A stretch of DNA of 41,190 bases. Origin: a virus. The notes beneath the pieces were generated by a model. It did not search any database. It saw only the letters and a list, made by a program, of their open reading frames with translations, and was not told the DNA's origin. The stretch lies in IMG/VR virus record IMGVR_UViG_3300001533_000361, positions 1 to 41,190 of that record. One strand, given 5' to 3'. Position numbers and translations under genes: made by a program. Shown in pieces: positions 8,878 to 16,404 of this stretch (within the stretch, counting starts at the first letter, position 1; each line of letters starts with the position of its first letter).

Positions 8878-10898
8878 CATGTTTCTTCGGGAATTAACCC
8901 GGCAGAGACTATCAGTTCCTTGTAGCCATCTGCGTCCTTGACCGCCGTGACGATATGCCCGGAATAGGACACGCTATCGCTGCGGTCGAAGATCATATCC
9001 AACGGCTCTTTCAGCGCAGTCTTGCGGACCCGCCCGTTGATTATGCCTTCTGCCTTAAACTTCTCCAAGACTTTGCCTATGCCATGCGTCCCTACGCCAA
9101 GCGCAAGGATAGCTAGCATGAACGGCTTGAGCTTCATAGCTCTAGAGGCGTTTTCGCTTACCTCACCATGCGCAGATTGCTGCTGCTTTTCCATGATGAC
9201 GACTGGCGCTTTTTGCATGATGCCTTGGTCCGTAACGTCAAGATCAAAACTTTGAAGTCTAAACAAATATGTAGTATCATCGTCAATACTCCTAGCCATA
9301 TGCACATACATTACCGAAGTGCCATCGTCGTTCTTACGGACCTTTAGCACTACGTCAACTTCTGCCTCAATGTTACTAGAGCCGCGAGTTTTACCGTCTT
9401 TGCCTGTATGGTGGATAAATACGATTGTGGCGGTGACGCCGTGATTGCGTACCTCCGAAATAATAGAAAAGAGCTTGCTGGTGTCATCGACCGAGTTCTG
9501 GTCTGACCCCGGCATGGCCTTCGTTAATGTGTCAATGGCTATCAGCCCCAACTGTCTCCCTGTCTTGTTGAAGAACCATCTGTCAGCCGCCACAATCTTG
9601 GCGACTACTTCATCCTGCTTCTGCATGAAGTTCATGTGCCGTTCTACTACGAACAGCGGAATGTCGTCGGGCAGGGTTTCGCCTAGCGCGATGCGATGAC
9701 GCTTCTCTGCCTCAATACGCAGCTTTACTGCGCGCGTACCTTCTAGGGAGAAATACAGAACGCCGCGCGGTTCTGTGACTTTCATCCCGCCCAAGTCTTG
9801 TCCGATAGCGATTGCAAAAGCCATCTTCAAGCTGATAGCAGTCTTACCCGCCTTCGGGTCAGCCGCCATGACAACGCTTTCGTTCTCCGCGTAGAGCGGG
9901 TACATGACAAACTTCTGCGACTTAATGTCGATATGATCGTGCGCGAAGTAGCCTTCGCCCTCAAACGGCCATGCACCAGCATAGTCATCAGGGCTGGCCT
10001 GCTTCCCCTCATTAGGGGAAGTCTGTTCGGTGGGCGGCGGTGCGAAAATCCCCTTAGCAGCGTTATTCAGGCGTTCAGCAACGCTTTCTTCGACCGCGGC
10101 TTTTGCATCCGCAGTCTTAGACTTGGTGTCGTACTTGCTGCGCGCAGAGTTAATGATCCGCGAAAGCTCGCCGCTTTCGTCGGTAGCCAGCGACCGCCAG
10201 CGGTCATGCCTCGGGTGGTGAGGGCTCTTAGCCACGGACCCTTGCAGCGCATCACTGATCGCGTCCATGACTTCTGCCGCAGTGCGTCCCTGCCGAAACA
10301 TCTTGGCAGCTATGCTAGTGGCGGCTTCGTGGAAGCTATTGGCGGCGATAATGTCTTCTTGATGCTGGCCGGTAGTCCGGTCAGTGTACTGCCGCTTGGC
10401 CTTAACTAGCAGCTCGATCAGCGCGGTAGGCGCTTCTGCGAAGCCGCCGCCGTCCTCGACAGAATATCCCCTGCTTGGGGGAAGAATGATGTAGCCACCC
10501 TCGCCTTTGACTTCGACGCCATCGACGGGAACGCAGTTCGGCCAGCTATGTTCCGACGAGAAAATGACGTGCAAGCCGCCGCTCATCGTCTTGTGCTTCT
10601 GCGACTCAGGCAGCAGCCCCTTAGCCAATAGCTCCGCCATGAAGCGACGGGCGCTTTCCCCGGCTTCCCCGCTCTTGTAAATGTCGAAGTCACAGGCGAA
10701 CAGCCCGGCTTCGCTGCCCATACGGGCACCGATCATGCAGTCGTCGCCTGCTAACTTGAACATACGCTCCACTACTGCCGGGTCAGTAGAGGCGTCGTAC
10801 AGTCCGTTAGGGGTCATAGGACGTTTGTTGCTGGCGCACGGAAACACCGGGATACCAGCAGCCGCCCACTTCAACGCGCCTTCAAGCATTGTCGGCAT
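8877..10898 (-). CDS. Bifunctional primase (AEP-type) / RepA-like replicative helicase
   Basis: 673 aa from ATG 10898 (MPTMLEG), chosen because AAGGA lies seven bases upstream. The longer start at 10985 would add a basic tail made only of sequence overlapping RusA. The N-terminal prim-pol domain has GIPVFPC, ACDFDIY with two acidic residues near 70-72, and SGGLHVIF near 106-113. The RecA/RepA-like ATPase has Walker A DPKAGKT near 347-353 and Walker B LIAIDT with Asp near 456. A P18 copy (TSPNEGK, about 293-299) sits in the linker between the two domains; another reads LPPSRG in the primase part. It makes primers and unwinds DNA at the phage fork. Confidence 0.85.
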   Translation of the reverse strand: MPTMLEGALKWAAAGIPVFPCASNKRPMTPNGLYDASTDPAVVERMFKLAGDDCMIGARMGSEAGLFACDFDIYKSGEAGESARRFMAELLAKGLLPESQKHKTMSGGLHVIFSSEHSWPNCVPVDGVEVKGEGGYIILPPSRGYSVEDGGGFAEAPTALIELLVKAKRQYTDRTTGQHQEDIIAANSFHEAATSIAAKMFRQGRTAAEVMDAISDALQGSVAKSPHHPRHDRWRSLATDESGELSRIINSARSKYDTKSKTADAKAAVEESVAERLNNAAKGIFAPPPTEQTSPNEGKQASPDDYAGAWPFEGEGYFAHDHIDIKSQKFVMYPLYAENESVVMAADPKAGKTAISLKMAFAIAIGQDLGGMKVTEPRGVLYFSLEGTRAVKLRIEAEKRHRIALGETLPDDIPLFVVERHMNFMQKQDEVVAKIVAADRWFFNKTGRQLGLIAIDTLTKAMPGSDQNSVDDTSKLFSIISEVRNHGVTATIVFIHHTGKDGKTRGSSNIEAEVDVVLKVRKNDDGTSVMYVHMARSIDDDTTYLFRLQSFDLDVTDQGIMQKAPVVIMEKQQQSAHGEVSENASRAMKLKPFMLAILALGVGTHGIGKVLEKFKAEGIINGRVRKTALKEPLDMIFDRSDSVSYSGHIVTAVKDADGYKELIVSAGLIPEET
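10003..10020. repeat. P18 palindrome copy 8
   Basis: TTCCCCTCATTAGGGGAA (plus strand). In the minus-strand primase-helicase gene it reads SPNEG, in the interdomain linker. Confidence 0.95.
10466..10483. repeat. P18 palindrome copy 9 (degenerate)
   Basis: ATCCCCTGCTTGGGGGAA. Read on the minus strand as LPPSRG in the primase domain, where the native family often has a LPPS-type motif. It may therefore be chance resemblance or a site built into native sequence. Confidence 0.65.
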
Positions 10899-11376
10899 AC
10901 TTCCGTCCTTGCCAGTACGCCTGCGCTTCTTCGAGCGAGAGTCCGGTTCTGTAGATTGTGACTTTGATTGTGTGTCCACGTCCAAACGCCTTATCCCCGC
11001 GTTCCACAGCGACTAGCCTATCGTCCACATAGACAATGCCGTTCAGCGCATCGCATATAGCTTTGCGCTTGTTGTCTAGGTCTCCGCGAGTAGGGACAAT
11101 GTGCCCCGCCTCAGCCGCGTCTTTGCGCCACTTGGGCCAGCTAGGTGGAACCGGCTCCGTAATAGCAATGTCAACGCGGACAGGGTAGTCAGCAACTTCA
11201 TGCGTCACTACAAGACGCGCCATCGACTGAATATGCGCCTCAAATTCGCGGGTGCGCTTCGGGGTGAAGAAGTGTCCCGCTTTGCCAGACCGAGGGCGCT
11301 CTTTCGAGATAGCTTTGTCCTGTAGTGTCATCTGGAAGATCACTTCCCCTAATGAGGGGAACCTTGCGGAGGTCAT
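10882..11376 (-). CDS. rusA: RusA-like Holliday junction resolvase
   Basis: 164 aa from ATG 11376, which overlaps the polymerase stop (ATGA); in-frame starts further upstream lie inside the polymerase gene. Motifs of the RusA family: RGDLDNKRKAICDALNGI with the paired Asp residues, and VYVDDRLV near the C-terminal third. It resolves branched DNA during replication and recombination. A P18 copy near the N-terminus is read FPSLGE, in the phase that would give TAA in the consensus but is TCA here. It overlaps the primase start by 17 bp. Confidence 0.85.
   Translation of the reverse strand: MTSARFPSLGEVIFQMTLQDKAISKERPRSGKAGHFFTPKRTREFEAHIQSMARLVVTHEVADYPVRVDIAITEPVPPSWPKWRKDAAEAGHIVPTRGDLDNKRKAICDALNGIVYVDDRLVAVERGDKAFGRGHTIKVTIYRTGLSLEEAQAYWQGRKYADNA
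11344..11361. repeat. P18 palindrome copy 10
   Basis: TTCCCCTAATGAGGGGAA (plus). Near the RusA N-terminus it is read FPSLGE on the minus strand; the TAA position is TCA. Confidence 0.95.
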
Positions 11377-13217
11377 GGTTTGTCCGCCCATGATGTGCCG
11401 ATCTTCCAATCAGTGAGGTTGGCGGTGTCAGTGCCGGGGAAAATGTCAAGCCAGCCTTGTTCCATACCCAGCAGTTGCTGCTGCATACCGACTTCGGCGT
11501 ACTCGGGCGGGCTGTAGCTCAGAAGTTCGTCATGCACAGTCGCTGCAATGTAAGCAGGTATATCGTTATCCACAAAGTTTCTGCGGACGCGATACATGGC
11601 ACGATACATAACTGATGCAGCCGCGCCTTGAATTGGGTAGTTTGCTGCCACTGGCATAGTCTGGTCATCGCGGAACACCTTGATTGTGCGGCCATCGCAT
11701 ACCGGCAGATAGCCGCCGGTCGCCTTCATCTGGTCAAACATTTTGAAACGGTAGGCGTAGGCTTTGGGGTAACGAGCGGCCCACTTCGCAACGGCTTCGG
11801 ATGCTTCATCTACAGAGCAGTGTAGAGAGTCAGCAAGCGCAGCGTCACCTGCCCCGTAGGTGAGGCGGAACGTAAACACCTTGGCTTTAGTTCTCATAGC
11901 CTTAAAGGCGCGGTAGTGTTTGTTATTCTCGTCCTTCAAGATAGCACGAAATTCCTCAAGAGGAATGTTGTTGATCTGCGAAGCCCCGGCAGCGTGAACG
12001 TCACCATAGATCATGTCGTGACGCAGTTGCGGATCGTCGCTCAGTTCCGCCAGCACTCGGACTTCCACGCCGCTATAGTCGGCCAGCAGCATAAGCCGCC
12101 TGCTAGGATCAGAGGTGTAGAACGACGTGCGCACCCTAGGCTGCCGCGGAATGTTCTGCGTGTTGATGTTGGATGACGAATAGCGGCCCGTGGTCGCCTG
12201 CGCAATGTTATACCGCGAGTTGACAACGCCTGAAAGCATTGCCTTGGTGATGACAGTATCGCCGTAGGTTGACAGGTACTTGCCGTAATACTTGAAGCGG
12301 GCCAGCGCGAACAGCCAGCGGTTGAACGGATAGCCAAACTGCCGCGCGATGCTGCGAAGGTACTGACCCTCAAACTGCATCCGCTTAGTCTTGGCAGTCT
12401 TCGGCCACTTCTTCAACACGTCTTCTGGCAGTTGCGTCTGTAGAAATTTGCCAATCTGCTGGTCGCTGCCAAGATTGGCAATTAACTCGACAGGCGTGAA
12501 CCGCCGCAGATAGGCGGTGACAACCTTGTGCCGCCGCTCCCACATAGCAATGACCGTCGCGTGATAGTCAACGTCAAGCTCTAGGCCAGTGCGCTCTGCC
12601 TCGGTAGTGGCCCGCACTGCGTCGTTGAACACCTCAGCGCCTTTCAACTGCCCTGGTGTCAATTGGTCCAGCCAGAATTTCACTAGCTCCCAAGTCACAT
12701 GGCCGTCGAAGGCTGCGTAATCTAGCTGCGACTGCGACAGCAGCTTGCTACCCCAATTGCTGTTCTGCTCGTCCTTGTCCATCGTAACCTTGAGGTCACG
12801 CTTTGCCATCCACGCCAGCTTGCTAGGATGCCCGCCCATCTTGGCCTTTGCCAAGAAGTCCACGTCGAAAATGTCCAGTTCCACATTCTCGCCAAGCGCG
12901 GTGTCGTAAACGTAATCAGTCCAGCGGGTTTCAAACTTGGCATTATAGACCCAAAACCTAATTCCCCTCATTAGGGGAAGAAAGTCAGAGAGCGGGCCGA
13001 TCATGTAGTGATCCAGTACGTAATGATACTGGTCGTTGCAGACCGTGGTGATACGGACTTCGCCGCCGTCAGCCGGATCAAGACTCGTAGTCTCAAAATC
13101 CAGCGCGGCTTCTTCTATGCCCTTAAACATAGCAATGGCTTCCTCACGGGAAGCCAGTTTGTAGCGCGCAGTAGAGGCGTTGAAGTGGAACGCAGTCTTG
13201 TCTGTTTGGTCCAGCAT
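11373..13217 (-). CDS. DNA polymerase I-type (family A) with 3'-5' exonuclease domain
   Basis: 614 aa from ATG 13217 (MLDQTDK), preceded by GGGGATAACTACT, a leader shared with the 21081 gene; an upstream ATG at 13232 is possible. Exonuclease motif DFETTSLDP comes near the N-terminus, then NAKFETRW and YAAFDGH. Polymerase motif A is LLADYSGVEVR, motif B RTKAKVFTFRLTYG, motif C ATVHDELL. These are the complete signatures of a replicative family A enzyme without a 5' nuclease domain. A P18 copy is read LPLMRG between exonuclease motifs I and II. Next to RusA and the primase-helicase, this forms the replication core. Confidence 0.95.
   Translation of the reverse strand: MLDQTDKTAFHFNASTARYKLASREEAIAMFKGIEEAALDFETTSLDPADGGEVRITTVCNDQYHYVLDHYMIGPLSDFLPLMRGIRFWVYNAKFETRWTDYVYDTALGENVELDIFDVDFLAKAKMGGHPSKLAWMAKRDLKVTMDKDEQNSNWGSKLLSQSQLDYAAFDGHVTWELVKFWLDQLTPGQLKGAEVFNDAVRATTEAERTGLELDVDYHATVIAMWERRHKVVTAYLRRFTPVELIANLGSDQQIGKFLQTQLPEDVLKKWPKTAKTKRMQFEGQYLRSIARQFGYPFNRWLFALARFKYYGKYLSTYGDTVITKAMLSGVVNSRYNIAQATTGRYSSSNINTQNIPRQPRVRTSFYTSDPSRRLMLLADYSGVEVRVLAELSDDPQLRHDMIYGDVHAAGASQINNIPLEEFRAILKDENNKHYRAFKAMRTKAKVFTFRLTYGAGDAALADSLHCSVDEASEAVAKWAARYPKAYAYRFKMFDQMKATGGYLPVCDGRTIKVFRDDQTMPVAANYPIQGAAASVMYRAMYRVRRNFVDNDIPAYIAATVHDELLSYSPPEYAEVGMQQQLLGMEQGWLDIFPGTDTANLTDWKIGTSWADKP
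12962..12979. repeat. P18 palindrome copy 11
   Basis: TTCCCCTCATTAGGGGAA. In the exonuclease domain of the polymerase it is read LPLMRG on the minus strand. Confidence 0.95.
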
Positions 13218-13250
13218 AGTAGTTATCCCCATAACCTACTTATTCTTGTC

Positions 13251-13268
13251 CTCCCCTAATTAGGGGAA
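13251..13268. repeat. P18 palindrome copy 12
   Basis: CTCCCCTAATTAGGGGAA, upstream of the polymerase gene in the leftward unit. Confidence 0.95.
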
Positions 13269-13301
13269 CCGACCGTCAGCGTGTCTGCTGCCGGCCGGTT
13301 C

Positions 13302-13330
13302 CGTAGCTAGCCCTGTCCCGGCTAGCTACG
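13302..13330 (-). other. Strong hairpin between possible SSB gene and polymerase gene
   Basis: CGTAGCTAGCC (13302-13312) and GGCTAGCTACG (13320-13330) form a perfect 11-bp stem with a seven-base loop. It lies just after the stop at 13338. No T-run follows on the minus strand, so it is more likely an RNA-processing or stability hairpin than a simple terminator. A weaker inverted repeat (AACCG.../...CCGGTT) lies beside it. Confidence 0.7.
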
Positions 13331-13337
13331 CCGAAGA

Positions 13338-14072
13338 CTACGCGCTACGGCGGCGGCGAGAGGTTCCGCCCCCGGCGCTCTTGTCTTCGACTTTCGGAGG
13401 CTCCGCCACAGCAGCCGCGTCCGAAATCAGCGCGTCAATGTCGCAGTCAGGATCGTCCAGCAGACCAAGTTGATCGTCGCTCAGCCAGCCATAGACCTTG
13501 TACTGCGGCTTGAAGTTGGTGAAGCCCTGCGCTTGAAACTTCTCCATGTCGAGATAGATGACCGGCCAGCACGGCAGACCAGCAGCCGCCCGCTTGGAAA
13601 ACTCGCCAACAAGATCGGCCATCTCCGCGGTGCCGGAAATCGAGTTGATCTTGTGGTAGCCTTGCTGGTCGTTGTCCAGCGATTTGATGACCATCGCTTT
13701 CGCTTGGAACCAGCCGTCGCCGCGGTTGGTGTCGAACGGGCCAAGCTCGGACATGTCAGGAGCCGGAACCGGGATGCCGTTGTAGATATTCGCCATCCGG
13801 CTCGCGGCAGGCTTGCCGCCCTTCCAGCACACCCAACCGTCCTCGAACGAGGCGACGTTGACAACCCACAGTTCATCCGAGGTGATGACGCGGTTGTCCT
13901 GCCCGATGGTGTACTTGCCCTGCTTGCCGCTGAAATTCAGATAGTCGGAACCGTCAGGGGCGCCGCCGCGCGGGCTGTTCTGCGCGCTCTCCTGCGCTTT
14001 CTCAGCCATCGCCTTCATGTCCTTGATCACAACCGAACCACCGAAGACGGGTTTTGCAACTTCATTTGCCAT
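13338..14072 (-). CDS. Putative single-stranded DNA-binding or replication accessory protein
   Basis: 244 aa. Its pattern is a short charged N-terminus, a mixed alpha/beta core with many aromatic residues (WVVNVASFEDGWVCWKGG; GDGWFQAKAMVIKSL), then an acidic linker ending GGGTSRRRRSA. Proteins of this shape sit between the polymerase and the Cas4-like nuclease in phages and are suspected SSBs. That role is inferred from position and the aromatic-rich core plus disordered tail, not from a recognised OB fold. The long conserved-looking core makes it a real gene. Confidence 0.5.
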   Translation of the reverse strand: MANEVAKPVFGGSVVIKDMKAMAEKAQESAQNSPRGGAPDGSDYLNFSGKQGKYTIGQDNRVITSDELWVVNVASFEDGWVCWKGGKPAASRMANIYNGIPVPAPDMSELGPFDTNRGDGWFQAKAMVIKSLDNDQQGYHKINSISGTAEMADLVGEFSKRAAAGLPCWPVIYLDMEKFQAQGFTNFKPQYKVYGWLSDDQLGLLDDPDCDIDALISDAAAVAEPPKVEDKSAGGGTSRRRRSA

Positions 14073-14140
14073 TTTGTAGTCTCACTTCTTGCTGAAAATG
14101 ACGGGACCGATTTAAGTGACTCCCGCCTGCCACTCCTTAC

Positions 14141-14158
14141 TTCCCCTAACTAGGGGAA
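14141..14158. repeat. P18 palindrome copy 13
   Basis: TTCCCCTAACTAGGGGAA in the intergenic gap between the 14165-14479 and 13338-14072 genes. Confidence 0.95.
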
Positions 14159-14164
14159 GATCGC

Positions 14165-14479
14165 TTAGGCTTGCGTCACTTCCTCAATCTTCAAGGTCGT
14201 GAACGGTGCGCCTACTTTCTTGTACTTGTCAACGTCGATCCCGTCAGCCGTCATCGCCTTGTAGTCGTAGGTCGTGCGGCCTGCCGACAGGGTGCAGTTG
14301 AACACGAAACCGTTGTGCATGACCTTGCCCTTGTCAGCGAGAACAGGGCGGACTTCTTCGCCCAGCGCCTTGATGCGGGCGTCAATCTCTTTCTTCTGCT
14401 TGGTCAGCGCGGCAAGTTCGTCAAGCGCGGGCTTGTGGTTGTCCAAAGACGGCTGCTGCTGCGTTGCTACGTTGCTCAT
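14165..14479 (-). CDS. Small protein coupled to the Cas4-like nuclease, unknown function
   Basis: 104 aa from ATG 14479 with GAGGAAAG just upstream. The start lies 59 bp inside the 3' end of the nuclease gene, a real-looking overlap since both reading frames are well supported. Residues about 15-50 form a predicted amphipathic helix or coiled coil (ELAALTKQKKEIDARIKALG). The C-terminal half is small and beta-rich. The overlap suggests coupled expression and perhaps a partner of the nuclease (inference). Family not recognised. Confidence 0.65.
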   Translation of the reverse strand: MSNVATQQQPSLDNHKPALDELAALTKQKKEIDARIKALGEEVRPVLADKGKVMHNGFVFNCTLSAGRTTYDYKAMTADGIDVDKYKKVGAPFTTLKIEEVTQA

Positions 14480-15245
14480 TTTCTTTCCTCTCGCTTTTCG
14501 ATTTCACTACTGCGGCAGAGCACTCACTGCCAAAGGCGCAGGTCTTACACGCGCCTGTGTAAAGCCCTTCGGGCTCTACGTCTTCGGGACCGGCTGCGTC
14601 CATGATAGCGTTGGCGCGGTCCCTAAGCTGATCCATCATATCGCCCACAGTGTCCTGTGTGCAGTCGATGTAAAATTCGGTGATGTTACTCACATCAGAG
14701 GCGTCGAAGTACACAAGGAAAATTCCCTCAATGTCTTCGCTCAAGTTCTGCTCCATCAGATCGACGTTCTGGATGCACTGCGGGACGTGGTTGTCCTTCG
14801 GCAGCGACGACTTCTTGAGTCGCGGATCAATGCTCTTAAACTCCAGCCCGTAGTTCTTGCCGTTGAGCCGCATCTTTCCGTCAGGAGTACCGGACTGCTG
14901 CCCGGCTACGAAGCTGCGCTGCTCGTCGCCTATGTACTCAAGCTCTACTACAGCGTCAGGACCGAGGCGACGCAGCGTCTCCACAATCCATGCTTCGATT
15001 GCATGGCCGCGCTCTGCGAAACCCCACGATCCTGTCCACTTCCCCGCATTAGGGGAAGTTTTGCCAAACTTGATCTTGCGGGCGCAGTCACCAACTTCGG
15101 ACGACGACACATGCAGCGAGCGGTCAAGCCCGCCCTCTGCACGACCGTACACCGGCCATGCTTGCTCTTTCAGCGCGAAGCCTTTGTTGACAAGCTCCGT
15201 GATAGTCTTGGAGGGTTGAAGGGCCACCTTAGCGGTAATTTTCAT
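14421..15245 (-). CDS. Cas4-like PD-(D/E)XK exonuclease with probable Fe-S cluster
   Basis: 274 aa. Nuclease core GTPDGKM with Asp122, LEFKSID with Glu135 and Lys137, and the downstream Gln in VPQCIQN. It has one Cys in DCARK (54) and three C-terminal Cys in GACKTCAFGSEC (233, 236, 242). This one-plus-three arrangement is that of Cas4/AddB-type 4Fe-4S nucleases. Likely processes DNA ends in phage recombination. A P18 copy is read TSPNAG directly after the first Cys helix (64-68) and looks like an insertion into the family pattern. A sigma70-like promoter lies upstream at 15340-15368. Confidence 0.8.
   Translation of the reverse strand: MKITAKVALQPSKTITELVNKGFALKEQAWPVYGRAEGGLDRSLHVSSSEVGDCARKIKFGKTSPNAGKWTGSWGFAERGHAIEAWIVETLRRLGPDAVVELEYIGDEQRSFVAGQQSGTPDGKMRLNGKNYGLEFKSIDPRLKKSSLPKDNHVPQCIQNVDLMEQNLSEDIEGIFLVYFDASDVSNITEFYIDCTQDTVGDMMDQLRDRANAIMDAAGPEDVEPEGLYTGACKTCAFGSECSAAVVKSKSERKENEQRSNAAAAVFGQPQARA
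15040..15057. repeat. P18 palindrome copy 14
   Basis: TTCCCCGCATTAGGGGAA, read SPNAG in the Cas4-like gene. The TAG position is GCG. Confidence 0.95.
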
Positions 15246-15339
15246 TTTTGTCTCGCTGTTCGATGATGGTTGCCGGGGGCAGGGGCGGTGTGGGAACCTC
15301 CCGTGCCCCCGTCAGTATCATAGTAGGTGGGGGAGTCTT

Positions 15340-15368
15340 ACAATAGCATAAGTGTGCTACGTTGTCAA
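15340..15368 (-). promoter_or_regulatory. Candidate sigma70-type promoter for the Cas4-like nuclease and replication genes
   Basis: On the minus strand a perfect TTGACA (15363-15368) is followed after 17 bases by TATTGT (15340-15345). The resulting leader (about 15246-15333) contains a GC-rich inverted repeat (CGGGGGCA / TGCCCCCG). The 119-bp gap before the nuclease start is one of the larger gaps in the leftward unit, consistent with an internal promoter. Confidence 0.55.
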
Positions 15369-15658
15369 GACTTACGAGGCTCTTTGCCCGGTCCCGTGTA
15401 GATCGTCTGCACCGAGAAGGCGTTTTCGCGGAGACACTCGACATAGCTGCTGTGCAACTTAAAGGCGAGGTGCGAGGAACCGGACACACCAGCGTCATTG
15501 ATTTCCATCAGGATCGTGGCGTAGAGCGAATGGATCATCGCCACTTCCACGTCAAACGTATTGATGTTGCGCAGCTTCGCTTCCTGTAACAGCGCCTGTA
15601 TGTGTTTCTTGATAAGCTCATGGATTTGAGTTACCTCTGCTTCTGTCGGTTCGGCCAT
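15365..15658 (-). CDS. Hypothetical small protein
   Basis: 97 aa, start supported by AAAGGAG eight bases upstream. Mostly helical (QIHELIKKHIQALLQEAKLR), with a short positively charged end. Family not recognised. Its stop lies inside the -35 of the candidate promoter for the next gene. Its leader is nearly identical to that of the 16191 gene: a P18 edge GGGTAACA, GGAG and AGAGAA before ATG. Confidence 0.65.
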   Translation of the reverse strand: MAEPTEAEVTQIHELIKKHIQALLQEAKLRNINTFDVEVAMIHSLYATILMEINDAGVSGSSHLAFKLHSSYVECLRENAFSVQTIYTGPGKEPRKS

Positions 15659-15674
15659 TTCTCTTTCTCCTTTG

Positions 15675-15692
15675 TTACCCTAATGAGGGGAT
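15675..15692. repeat. P18 palindrome copy 15
   Basis: TTACCCTAATGAGGGGAT. Its last T is part of the stop codon of the 15692-15889 gene, and its other side leads into the ribosome binding site of the 15658 gene. Confidence 0.9.
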
Positions 15693-15889
15693 TACTCTTT
15701 CTTGCCGTACTTTTTCAGCAGGGCGCTGTACGTAGCTTCTGTCACCAGCAGAACAGGGCCAGTAACAGCGTTGCTTGGTATGATTTTAACGCCCATCAGC
15801 ATTAAGTCGCGCAGCTTGTCTATGTGCTTGTCAGCTATGTTGTCGCTAACACCGACAGCGGTTTGAAGTTTGTTAAGATCAAACGTCAT
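15692..15889 (-). CDS. Hypothetical small protein
   Basis: 65 aa with AAGGAAG upstream of ATG 15889. Helical N-terminal half (DNIADKHIDKLRDLMLMG) and a basic C-terminus (SALLKKYGKKE). No recognised motif. The stop touches P18 copy 15. Confidence 0.6.
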   Translation of the reverse strand: MTFDLNKLQTAVGVSDNIADKHIDKLRDLMLMGVKIIPSNAVTGPVLLVTEATYSALLKKYGKKE

Positions 15890-15906
15890 GACGTTCTTCC
15901 TTTGCG

Positions 15907-16191
15907 TTATTCGTACAGTGCTTGCGCGTCAGGGTATTCCTTAGCCCGCGCTATCCAGTCGCTGCCGCTGCCGCCGTCGATGTAGAGCCAGCCGTGACCG
16001 TCGAACGAGTAGCGGTAGGCGACTGGTTCACGCTCCGGGATGGCGTCAAGCGCGGCGAGGGCGTCTAAGGCTGCGTCAATCTTCTGAGCGGTTTTGCCCC
16101 ATGTTTTCCCGCGATGGATATTGTCAGTTTGGTAGTGAGAGGTGCGCGCTTGTCTCAGCGCCTCATGCGCCAGCTTAATCGGGTCGGTCAT
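15907..16191 (-). CDS. Hypothetical protein
   Basis: 94 aa, start supported by AGGAG and the shared AGAGAAATG leader. An N-terminal helical region with DAALDALAALD is followed by a small beta-rich part containing PVAYRYSFDGHGWLYIDGG. C-terminal pieces of this type occur in phage early proteins of unknown function. Not identified further. Confidence 0.65.
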   Translation of the reverse strand: MTDPIKLAHEALRQARTSHYQTDNIHRGKTWGKTAQKIDAALDALAALDAIPEREPVAYRYSFDGHGWLYIDGGSGSDWIARAKEYPDAQALYE

Positions 16192-16207
16192 TTCTCTTTC
16201 TCCTATG

Positions 16208-16225
16208 TTACCCTAATTAGGGGAT
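16208..16225. repeat. P18 palindrome copy 16
   Basis: TTACCCTAATTAGGGGAT. Overlaps by one base the stop of the zinc-ribbon gene and leads into the ribosome binding site of the 16191 gene. Confidence 0.95.
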
Positions 16226-16404
16226 TACGTTCCTGCTAAGTGCCACATTCCGCAAACGCGACACTTGTACACTCGTATAGGCGGCAGTTTGCTTTTGCGC
16301 CGCTTTGAGGCAGCGCGTCTGCGCTCCAACACGTAAAGCGCCTCGGCTTTAGTGTCGTATGTCTGCTTTCCTGCGCAGGGCGCTGCGTCAGTTGCCGTCT
16401 CCAA
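16225..16404 (-). CDS. Small zinc-ribbon protein partner of the helicase
   Basis: About 59 aa if started at TTG 16404; the reading frame stays open upstream to 16542 but that part only shadows the helicase gene. Motifs: PCAGKQTY near the start, then a basic helix (LERRRAASKRRKSK) and YKCRVCGMWHL at the C-terminus. This GK...YxCxxCxxWHL pattern is a small zinc-ribbon protein often found beside phage helicases and nucleases (recalled). The non-ATG start is uncertain. Overlaps the helicase stop by 17 bp. Confidence 0.6.
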   Translation of the reverse strand: METATDAAPCAGKQTYDTKAEALYVLERRRAASKRRKSKLPPIRVYKCRVCGMWHLAGT